Notes under the pieces: generated by a model | Seen by the model: the letters and a program-made list of their open reading frames with translations, nothing else | Databases searched by the model: none | Told to the model about the DNA's origin: nothing | In this document: one piece after another, positions 1 to 5,049 of the stretch | Position numbering within the stretch: the first letter of the stretch is position 1 | How the letters are laid out: the number at the start of each line of letters is the position of its first letter | Translations under genes and position numbers: made by a program | NCBI GenBank assembly: GCA_026713745.1 | Contig: JAPONU010000145.1 | Span: 1-5,049 of the forward strand | DNA length: 5,049 nucleotides | From: a bacterium | GTDB taxonomy: Bacteria > Actinomycetota > Acidimicrobiia > Acidimicrobiales > CATQHL01 | Direction of reading: 5' to 3'

Positions 1-441
1 GAGGAGATCCGCGAGGCGATCAGCGCTGTCGACGACCCCGAGTACCCGGGATTGTCCATCGTCGATCTGGGGCTACTGGAATCCATACACGCGCAGCCCG
101 CCGGGGTGACAATCGGTCTCGTCCCGACGTTTTCCGGCTGCCCTGCGCTGGCGGTGATAGCCGAGGCGGTTCGCGACGCAGTCGCCCGCATCGACGGAAT
201 CAACGACGTGAACGTCATCTGGCTGAGGACGCCGTCGTGGTCCACCGATCGCGTCACCCACCGCGCCCGACGAGTCTTGGCCGACGACTTCTCCGTGGCC
301 GTACAGCTCGACCAGAAGCTTCCACCGTGCCCGCGCTGTGGCGAACCAACCGCTCCCCGATCCGCCTTCGGGCCCAGCCGCTGCCGAGCGATCCATACCT
401 GCAGTCGCTGCCGGGAACCGGTCGAGGTGCTGAGGGGCTGA
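1..441 (+). CDS. paaD: PaaD-like epoxidase maturation protein (5' partial)
   Basis: The frame is open from base 1, so the start lies left of the window; 146 residues are visible against about 165 in E. coli PaaD, so perhaps 15-20 are missing. Visible codons begin EEIREAISAVDDPEYPGLS, the usual N-terminal part of a MIP18/DUF59 domain. The Cys of the TFSGCPAL motif is at bases 139-141, and a W-STD-T segment follows near bases 229-258. The C-terminus carries five cysteines spaced C-x2-C-x14-C-x5-C-x2-C from base 328 (CPRCG ... CRAIHTCSRC), the spacing I recall for E. coli PaaD and likely a metal-binding cluster. Family knowledge: PaaD is needed for the phenylacetyl-CoA epoxidase PaaABCE and is thought to help assemble its metal centre, like SufT/MIP18 proteins; it is cytoplasmic. 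It sits 9 bp upstream of paaB. Function is inferred from family; identity is secure. Confidence 0.92.
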   Translation, partial: EEIREAISAVDDPEYPGLSIVDLGLLESIHAQPAGVTIGLVPTFSGCPALAVIAEAVRDAVARIDGINDVNVIWLRTPSWSTDRVTHRARRVLADDFSVAVQLDQKLPPCPRCGEPTAPRSAFGPSRCRAIHTCSRCREPVEVLRG

Positions 442-450
442 GGGGCTGAG
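430..450 (+). repeat. 8-bp direct tandem repeat at the paaD/paaB junction
   Basis: The unit CTGAGGGG occurs at 430-437 and 438-445, followed by a partial third copy CTGAG at 446-450. It spans the last codons and stop of paaD and the ribosome binding region of paaB. Removing one copy would still end paaD with the same residues and stop, but would leave 1 nt instead of 9 between that stop and the paaB ATG. The repeat is seen directly; replication slippage as its origin is inference. Confidence 0.8.
441..445 (+). promoter_or_regulatory. Shine-Dalgarno-like AGGGG for paaB
   Basis: AGGGG lies 5 nt before the ATG at 451, and a second copy sits 8 bp further upstream (433-437) because of the tandem repeat. 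It supports the ATG at 451 as the paaB start. It is the clearest ribosome binding site in the operon; the overlapping downstream genes have weak ones and probably rely on coupling. Confidence 0.5.
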
Positions 451-726
451 ATGGCGACCTTCGAGGTGTTCCTGAAGAAGGATGGCCGCGACGAGTTCCG
501 CCACGTCGGGGCCCTCGAGGCGGCCACCGATGAACTTGCGGCCGTGCTGGCGAGGGAGAGCTACGCCCGCCGAGCGGAGGGCGACCGGCTCTGGATCGTG
601 CGGCGCACCAACGTCATCGACCCGGGCGAAGAGTTCGTCCTGCCGAATGCGGACAAGCCCCACCGGCACCACGACGGCGCGGCGGTGGCCGCTCGCCGGA
701 AAGCAGCGCGGGCGGCGCAGACGTGA
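451..726 (+). CDS. paaB: Phenylacetyl-CoA epoxidase subunit PaaB
   Basis: The 91-residue product is close to the length of E. coli PaaB (about 95). Diagnostic segments are FEVFLKK (residues 4-10), FRHVGALEAATDELA (16-30), YARRAEGDRLWIV (38-50) and the following TNVI; these match the PaaB pattern VF...HRHVGS..A.D.E.A...R..Y.RR.EG..LWVV. Family knowledge: PaaB is a small non-catalytic subunit of the PaaABCE epoxidase that bridges PaaAC heterodimers. The core is recognisable but divergent from the enteric form. The last 35 residues form a polar tail with a His-rich patch (PHRHHDG) and an Ala/Arg-rich end. The start is ATG at 451, backed by AGGGG 5 nt upstream. The stop TGA at 724-726 overlaps the GTG start of paaC (GTGA), indicating coupled translation. 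Confidence 0.93.
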   Translation: MATFEVFLKKDGRDEFRHVGALEAATDELAAVLARESYARRAEGDRLWIVRRTNVIDPGEEFVLPNADKPHRHHDGAAVAARRKAARAAQT

Positions 727-1481
727 CACTCGGCACCGGCACGCGCTCGTACCTGCTGGCCTTCGCCGACGACGAGCACCTGATCGGCCAGCAGCACACC
801 GAGTGGATCGGTGTCGCACCCTTCCTGGAGGAGGACCTGGCGTTCTCGAGCATCGGCCAGGACGAACTGGGCCACGCCGCGATGCTCTACGAGATCGTCC
901 TCGACGCCGACGGCGTCCTCCCCGACGACGCCACCATCGACGCCCTCGCATACCGGCGGAACGCCGCCGATTACCGCTCGTGCCTGCTGGTCGAGTACCG
1001 CACCGACGACTGGGCAACCGCGCTGGTCCGCCATTGGCTGTACGACACCGTCGAGCAGGCCCGCTGGGGACTCATCGAAGGATCCTCCGTCGATGGCCTC
1101 GCCGAGCTTGCCGTACACGCGGCGCGTGAGGAGTCCTTCCACCGCCTGCACGCCGACGCGCTGCTGGACGTGCTGCTGCAGGACACCGCCGCACGACGGC
1201 GCATCCTGGCGGCGCTGTGCCGGCTCGAACCGCGGATCTTGGATCTGATCGCTCCGATACCGGGTGAGGCCGAAGCCGTGGCCGCAGGTGTCGCTACCGG
1301 GCGGATCTGCGACTTCGCGCCAGAACTCGAAGCCGCCATCAGGGCCAGATTCGGCGTCAGTGTCGATCTATCTACCGGCGAGCCCGGCACCGAATCCCGA
1401 TTGGCGCGTTCGGCCGACTTCGACCCGCTGATGTCGCGCATGCGCGAAGTCCTCGACTTCGACCCGGCGGCAACATGGTAG
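723..1481 (+). CDS. paaC: Phenylacetyl-CoA epoxidase subunit PaaC, ferritin-like
   Basis: The 252-residue protein matches the PaaC length (about 248 in E. coli). It has the opening DDEHLIGQQHTEWIGVAP (residues 16-33), which aligns with the GDSCLILGQRLSEW region of E. coli PaaC, then a helical ferritin-like core. Family knowledge: PaaC pairs with catalytic PaaA in the epoxidase, and the E. coli protein is a structural subunit without iron. Here helix 2 reads QDELGHA (E48, H51) and helix 4 reads REESFH (E137, H140). These are two intact ExxH diiron motifs, with possible extra ligands E18 or E27 and E111. The E. coli protein has LDLLGQA and KEARYH at these places. Whether this PaaC binds metal is inference. 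The start is GTG at 723, overlapping the paaB stop by 4 bp; the stop TAG overlaps the next gene by 7 bp. PaaA is expected outside the window. Confidence 0.9.
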   Translation: MTLGTGTRSYLLAFADDEHLIGQQHTEWIGVAPFLEEDLAFSSIGQDELGHAAMLYEIVLDADGVLPDDATIDALAYRRNAADYRSCLLVEYRTDDWATALVRHWLYDTVEQARWGLIEGSSVDGLAELAVHAAREESFHRLHADALLDVLLQDTAARRRILAALCRLEPRILDLIAPIPGEAEAVAAGVATGRICDFAPELEAAIRARFGVSVDLSTGEPGTESRLARSADFDPLMSRMREVLDFDPAATW

Positions 1482-2221
1482 GAGCACACTCCGAGCGCCT
1501 GAAGGTCGAACGCGCCGACGATCACGTCGTGACGGTCGGGTTCGACGAACCATCCCGCCGCAACGCACTCGGGCTCGCCACCGTCGAGGAATTGGACCGG
1601 GTGCTCGCCGCACACGCCCACAAGCCCACGATCCTGATCCTCCACTCGACGACTCCGGGCATGTTCGTCTCCGGAGCCGACATCGGCGAACTCCGTGACC
1701 GCACAGCGGACGACGCGCTGCTGTCGATCAACGCCGGGCTGTTCGACCGGGTCGAGGCGCACCGTTGGCCGACCATCGCAGCCATCGACGGCTACGCCAT
1801 CGGCGGCGGCTGCGAATTGGCCATGGCGTGCGACCTCCGGATCGCCACGGCGAGATCCACCTTCTCCCAACCCGAACTCGATCTCGGGATCCTGGCGGGC
1901 GCCGGCGCCAACTGGCGGCTGGCGCAACTCGTGGGACTCGGCCTCGCGCGACGCCTCCTGTACACGGGTGAGAGCCTGAACGGTCCGGAGGCTCATCGCG
2001 CCGGGCTCGTGGACCGCCTCGCCGACGAGTCCGACCTCCTGGCGGCGGCGATCGGCCTGGCACACGAGATTGGCCGGCGCTCCTGGCGCGCACTCGAACT
2101 CACCAAGCTGTCGCTCCGCCAGCACCGCCCGGCCACGACCGGCTTCGACTTGGTCGCCCAGGCGCTGCTATTCGAGTCCGACGAGAAGCGTCGGCGCATG
2201 AACGAGTCCCTCCGGAAATGA
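1475..2221 (+). CDS. Enoyl-CoA hydratase, crotonase family (PaaF-like)
   Basis: This 248-residue protein is a complete crotonase. FVSGADI (residues 64-70) forms the first oxyanion-hole segment, and IDGYAIGGGCELAMACDLRIA (104-124) the second, with G111 at the position of rat hydratase G141. Both catalytic glutamates are present: E114 in GCEL and E134 in SQPELDLGI, equivalent to rat E144 and E164. Hydration of a 2-enoyl-CoA is therefore chemically plausible, and the likely role is the PaaF step that hydrates 2,3-didehydroadipyl-CoA. After E134 the usual PGAGGTQRL is replaced by AGAGANWRL (141-149), which may alter the pocket. ATG at 1475 overlaps the paaC stop by 7 bp, and no better start follows nearby (next Met is residue 63). 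The stop overlaps paaK by 4 bp. Assignment to PaaF rather than another crotonase rests on the neighbourhood, so no symbol is given. Confidence 0.88.
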   Translation: MVGAHSERLKVERADDHVVTVGFDEPSRRNALGLATVEELDRVLAAHAHKPTILILHSTTPGMFVSGADIGELRDRTADDALLSINAGLFDRVEAHRWPTIAAIDGYAIGGGCELAMACDLRIATARSTFSQPELDLGILAGAGANWRLAQLVGLGLARRLLYTGESLNGPEAHRAGLVDRLADESDLLAAAIGLAHEIGRRSWRALELTKLSLRQHRPATTGFDLVAQALLFESDEKRRRMNESLRK

Positions 2222-3495
2222 CCATCGACTCCATCGAGTCTGTCTCGGTCGATCGACTGAGGTCACTGCAACTCGGTCGCCTGCGCAGGACACTCCACCG
2301 CGGGTACAGCAACGTGTCGCATTATCGGGAGGCGTTCGCTGCCAGCGGTGTGCACCCGAGCGATCTCAAGAGCTTCGAGGATCTGGCCCGCTTCCCGTTG
2401 CTGACCAAAGACGACTTGCGACGGAACTACCCCTTCGGCATGTTTGCGGTTCCGCTCTCCAAGATCGTCCGGCTGCACGCCTCGTCCGGCACGACCGGGC
2501 AACCGACGGTCGTGGGCTACACCAAGATGGACATCGCCACGTGGTCGCGGGTGATGGCTCGATCCATCTACGCTGCGGGCGGCCGACCGGGTGATATGGC
2601 CCACGTCGCCTATGGCTACGGGCTCTTCACTGGCGGCCTTGGAGCTCACTACGGCGCCGAGTTGCTCGGATGCACGGTCGTGCCCATGTCCGGCGGTCAG
2701 ACCGAGAGACAGGTCTCCCTGATCCGAGACTTCCGGCCGCGGATAATCCTGGTCACTCCCTCGTATTGCCTGAACTTGATCGACGAGATGGAGCGGCAAG
2801 GCATGGATCCAGCGAGCTGTTCGCTCGAGATCGGCATCTTCGGAGCCGAGCCCTGGACCGACGCACTCCGAGACGAACTCGAGACCCGTCTCGGGATCGA
2901 CGCTCTCGACGTCTACGGCCTGTCCGAGGTCATCGGCCCCGGAGTTGCCCAGGAGTGCATCGAGACCAAGGACGGGCCGACGCTCTGGGAGGACCAGTTC
3001 TTCCCCGAGATCATCGACCCCAACTCAGGGGTGGCGCTCCCCGACGGGGAATTCGGCGAACTCGTGCTCACCACCATCACCAGGGAAGCCCTCCCGGTGA
3101 TCCGGTACCGCACTCGGGACCTGACCCGATTGCTACCGGGCACCGCGCGGCCGATGCGGCGGATCGAACGGATCACCGGCCGCTCCGATGACATGCTTAT
3201 CGTCCGGGGCGTCAACGTCTTCCCCTCCCAGATCGAGGCGGAGGTCATGAAGGTCGACGGATTGAGCCCGCACTTCCAGATCGAACTCGCAACGACCGGC
3301 AACCTCACCTCGATTACCGTGCACGTCGAGCCGCAGGAGGAAGCCAGCGTGGATGTCGATGAGACCTGCGACGTTCTCACTCGCCACATCAAGGACAACG
3401 TCGGCGTCTCCACACAGGTGATCGTCCGCGAGCCCGGATCGCTGCCGCGGTCGCTCGGCAAGGCCCAGAGGGTCGTGCGTTCAGAGACGCCGTGA
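2218..3495 (+). CDS. paaK: Phenylacetate-CoA ligase PaaK
   Basis: PaaK is a cytoplasmic adenylate-forming enzyme that converts phenylacetate, ATP and CoA to phenylacetyl-CoA, the first pathway step and the source of the PaaX ligand. The 425-residue product compares with about 437 for E. coli PaaK and matches it along its whole length. Landmarks in order: NYPFGMFAVP (about 73-82), the ATP-binding loop SSGTTGQPT (89-97), HVAYGYGLFTGGLGAHYGAE, VTPSYCLNLIDE, FGAEPWT, YGLSEV (233-238), RYRTRD (296-301), the hinge region GRSDDML then RGVNVFPSQIE (from 321), and a C-terminal LGKAQRV with K415, the likely adenylation lysine. The ATG at 2218 overlaps the upstream stop (ATGA) and the TGA overlaps the paaX GTG (GTGA). 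No lesion is visible. It looks more like its enteric counterpart than PaaB or PaaC do. Confidence 0.97.
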   Translation: MTIDSIESVSVDRLRSLQLGRLRRTLHRGYSNVSHYREAFAASGVHPSDLKSFEDLARFPLLTKDDLRRNYPFGMFAVPLSKIVRLHASSGTTGQPTVVGYTKMDIATWSRVMARSIYAAGGRPGDMAHVAYGYGLFTGGLGAHYGAELLGCTVVPMSGGQTERQVSLIRDFRPRIILVTPSYCLNLIDEMERQGMDPASCSLEIGIFGAEPWTDALRDELETRLGIDALDVYGLSEVIGPGVAQECIETKDGPTLWEDQFFPEIIDPNSGVALPDGEFGELVLTTITREALPVIRYRTRDLTRLLPGTARPMRRIERITGRSDDMLIVRGVNVFPSQIEAEVMKVDGLSPHFQIELATTGNLTSITVHVEPQEEASVDVDETCDVLTRHIKDNVGVSTQVIVREPGSLPRSLGKAQRVVRSETP

Positions 3496-4379
3496 CCCTC
3501 GACATCCCCCCACGGGTAAGGGCCTGGCGCGCCGCCCCCCATATCTCGGCCCGATCGGTGCTGGTCACGATCCTCGGCGACGCCGTCCTGCCTGTGACGA
3601 AGAACGTCTGGCTGTCTCAGTTGTTCCAACTCGCCGAGCCGTACGGCTTCGACAAGCGCCTGGTCCGCGTCTCCATGTTCAGGCTGGCCGAGGAGGGATG
3701 GGTCACCAGCGAGCGCCACGGTCGCCGGAGCCTGTACCTGCTGACGCCTCTCGCCGAGCGAGAGTTCGCCGATGCCGCCGAACGCATCTACCGGGACGTC
3801 CGTCCCCCGCTTGACGGCGAATGGACCTTCGTGCTCCTCGACGGATCCCAACTCTCGCCGGCTGAGCGAAACAGGCTGACGCGCCACCTCGGCTGGCACG
3901 GTTTCGTCGCCTTCCGCAGCGGCGTGCTGGCGTCACCGATCTGCGGCGCGGACGAGACCCGCCGCATCCTCGACGAATCCTTCCCCGACATCCTGACCGC
4001 GGTGGCCCGCGCCGAGTTCGGCGACATCGCCAACCTCGCCCGTAACGGCTTCTTCTCCACCACGTTCGCCTTCGACGAGGGCGGGAAGGAATACCGTGAG
4101 TTCGTTGAGGACTACGAGGCGTTCGACGGCAAGTGCGACGCGCTCTCGCCGGTGGAGGCGTACTGCATCCGGACCATGCTGATCCACGACCTGCGCCGCA
4201 TCACCCTGCGGACACCCGCAGTACCCCGAGAGTTGCTCCCGACCCCCTGGCCCGGCAACGACGCCTACACCCTGGCAGCCGACCTCTACCCGGCGCTCTG
4301 CGCCAACAGCGCTCCTCACCTGGGGGACGCTCTGAAACTCGACTATCCCGAGCAGATTGCCGGGCGCTTCCCCATCTGA
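3492..4379 (+). CDS. paaX: PaaX transcriptional repressor of phenylacetate catabolism
   Basis: PaaX proteins are DNA-binding repressors of paa operons, released by phenylacetyl-CoA. The 295-residue product (E. coli about 316) has the usual three parts. An N-terminal winged helix spans roughly residues 18-85: ARSVLVTILGD, VWLSQL, FDKRLVRVSMFRLAEEGW, GRRSLYLLT. A central Cas2-like domain begins near DGEWTFVLLDG (108-118). A C-terminal PaaX domain contains MLIHDLRRITLR (229-240), PRELLPTPWPG and LYPALC. Start is GTG at 3492, overlapping the paaK stop (GTGA), so the repressor is probably translated by coupling from paaK. It is the last gene of the + strand unit, so repression of the operon promoter would also be autoregulation. 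The target operator is not in the window because no intergenic promoter region is present. Length and motifs argue for an intact repressor; the effector is inferred from the family. Confidence 0.94.
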   Translation: MTLDIPPRVRAWRAAPHISARSVLVTILGDAVLPVTKNVWLSQLFQLAEPYGFDKRLVRVSMFRLAEEGWVTSERHGRRSLYLLTPLAEREFADAAERIYRDVRPPLDGEWTFVLLDGSQLSPAERNRLTRHLGWHGFVAFRSGVLASPICGADETRRILDESFPDILTAVARAEFGDIANLARNGFFSTTFAFDEGGKEYREFVEDYEAFDGKCDALSPVEAYCIRTMLIHDLRRITLRTPAVPRELLPTPWPGNDAYTLAADLYPALCANSAPHLGDALKLDYPEQIAGRFPI

Positions 4380-4401
4380 GCACGGCTCTTGCGTCAGACG
4401 G
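4380..4401. other. 22-bp convergent intergenic gap
   Basis: This is the only gap over 10 bp in the window and separates the stops of paaX (+) and the crotonase gene (-). It holds no gene. A GAGC-ACG-GCTC inverted repeat (4378-4388) begins in the paaX stop codon, and CCCGG-TGAAG-CCGGG (4408-4422) lies just inside the - strand gene. Both stems are short and neither is followed by a T-run on either strand, so I do not call a terminator. Confidence 0.6.
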
Positions 4402-5049
4402 TCACGACCCGGTGAAGCCGGGGCGCCGCTTCTGTTGGAACGCTGAGATGCCCTCGCGGTAATCGGCGGTTCGGCTGGCTGCCCCCTGGGCGGCGGCTTC
4501 GGCGGCGAGTAGGGCGTCGAATGGCATCTCGGCGTCTTCGAGGCGTTGGACCAGTTGCTTCGAGAGCGCGAAGGCGGCAGTCGGGCCCGTGGCGATCTGC
4601 CCGGCGACGTTGTCGACAGCGGTGGCCAACTCCTCGTCGGGGAACGCCCGGTTGACGAGGCCCATCTCCGCGGCCTCGACGCCGGAGATGAGTCGACCCG
4701 TGTAGATCAGTTCGAGGGCGAGGTGCGGTCCGACCCGGTCGACGAGGTGGCGATGCCCGCCGCTGTCGAGCACCGCGCCGATGCGGGCGAAGGGCGAGCC
4801 GACCTTCGCGGATGCGGCGGCGTAGACGATGTCGCAGGCCATGGCCAAGCCGAGCCCGACCCCGAGTGCCGGGCCGTGGACTTGGGCGATTGTCGGCATG
4901 GGCAGGCCCCGGATGGCCCCGAAGAGCGGGTTGAAGATTTCCGAGAGCACTGCTTCGGCATCCTCGTCGGCCGGTTCAGCATCGTCGAGGTCGCGTCCGG
5001 CGCAGAACCCTCGCCCCGCACCCGACATGATGAGAACCCTCGGCGACTC
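4402..5049 (-). CDS. PaaG-type enoyl-CoA isomerase, crotonase family (5' partial)
   Basis: The frame stays open to the right edge, so the true start is outside; 215 residues are visible against about 262 in E. coli PaaG. The first codons read ESPRVLIMSGAGRGFCAGRDL, a normal mid-crotonase segment with the FCAGRDL oxyanion-hole motif, so the ATG at 5028 is internal. GPALGVGLGLAMACD is the second oxyanion segment. The two hydratase glutamates are absent; instead VLDSGG carries an Asp (bases 4765-4767) at the place of PaaG D136 in IPDCGG. The C-terminus TADYREGISAFQQKRRPGFTG closely resembles the PaaG ending ADYREGVSAFLAKRSPQFTG. Family knowledge: PaaG isomerises ring-1,2-epoxyphenylacetyl-CoA to the oxepin and shifts double bonds in later intermediates. 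PaaG is the best guess, though related 2-enoyl-CoA isomerases cannot be excluded. It converges on paaX and must have its own promoter or operon to the right. Confidence 0.85.
   Translation of the reverse strand, partial: ESPRVLIMSGAGRGFCAGRDLDDAEPADEDAEAVLSEIFNPLFGAIRGLPMPTIAQVHGPALGVGLGLAMACDIVYAAASAKVGSPFARIGAVLDSGGHRHLVDRVGPHLALELIYTGRLISGVEAAEMGLVNRAFPDEELATAVDNVAGQIATGPTAAFALSKQLVQRLEDAEMPFDALLAAEAAAQGAASRTADYREGISAFQQKRRPGFTGS

Noticed and set aside
52..54. TTG as a possible start of the first gene
   Set aside because: The same frame upstream encodes conserved PaaD sequence (VDDPEYPGLS), so the codon is an internal Leu and the gene begins outside the window.
73..1017. 314-codon Arg-rich open frame on the - strand over paaD, paaB and paaC
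   Set aside because: The Arg/Gly/Pro-rich low-complexity translation is typical of a wrong frame in GC-rich DNA.
971..2125. 384-codon open frame on the - strand across paaC and the hydratase gene
   Set aside because: It lies wholly antisense to two well-supported genes, its translation shows no family motif, and long antisense frames are expected in high-GC coding DNA.
2913..3899. 328-codon open frame on the - strand across paaK and paaX
   Set aside because: It is antisense to conserved parts of both genes, with no recognisable domain; a composition shadow.
4378..4422. Short inverted repeats at 4378-4388 and 4408-4422 as a bidirectional terminator
   Set aside because: Stems are only 4 and 5 bp, there is no T-run in either direction, and one lies inside the coding sequence of the - strand gene.
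5026..5028. ATG as a possible start of the - strand crotonase gene
   Set aside because: Codons before it (ESPRVLI) continue the normal crotonase strand leading into GAGRGFCAGRDL, so it is internal.

Overview
This window is most of a phenylacetic acid (PAA) catabolic gene cluster from a high-GC bacterium. Codons end mostly in G or C, GTG starts are used, and genes overlap by 4-7 bp. An actinobacterium is the most natural guess, but the sequence alone does not prove it.

Layout. On the + strand one tightly packed unit reads paaD (5' end off the left edge, to 441), paaB (451-726), paaC (723-1481), an enoyl-CoA hydratase of the PaaF/crotonase type (1475-2221), paaK (2218-3495) and paaX (3492-4379). 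From paaB onward every junction is a 4- or 7-bp overlap, so this looks like one operon with coupled translation and its promoter left of the window. After a 22-bp convergent gap, a PaaG-type crotonase (4402 to the right edge, - strand) runs the other way and loses its N-terminus at the edge. No gene-free stretch exceeds 22 bp, and no RNA gene, CRISPR array, insertion sequence or phage feature is visible.

How the genes work together. PaaK activates phenylacetate to phenylacetyl-CoA. PaaB and PaaC belong to the multicomponent epoxidase that makes the ring 1,2-epoxide, with PaaA (catalytic) and PaaE (reductase) expected outside the window. PaaD is a MIP18-like protein with a Cys cluster, thought to help mature the epoxidase metal centre. 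The PaaG-like protein would isomerise the epoxide to the oxepin and/or move double bonds in later intermediates. The + strand crotonase would hydrate an enoyl-CoA in the beta-oxidation part. PaaX is the phenylacetyl-CoA-responsive repressor, here encoded as the last gene of the unit it presumably controls.

Points of interest: the order D-B-C instead of the enteric A-B-C-D-E; a PaaC that keeps two ExxH diiron motifs which the recalled E. coli PaaC sequence lacks; the repressor coupled to the end of the catabolic operon; and an 8-bp tandem duplication at the paaD/paaB junction. I do not see a wholly undescribed system. This is a recognisable pathway in a somewhat divergent form. Comparisons with E. 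coli proteins are from memory, not from alignments run here.
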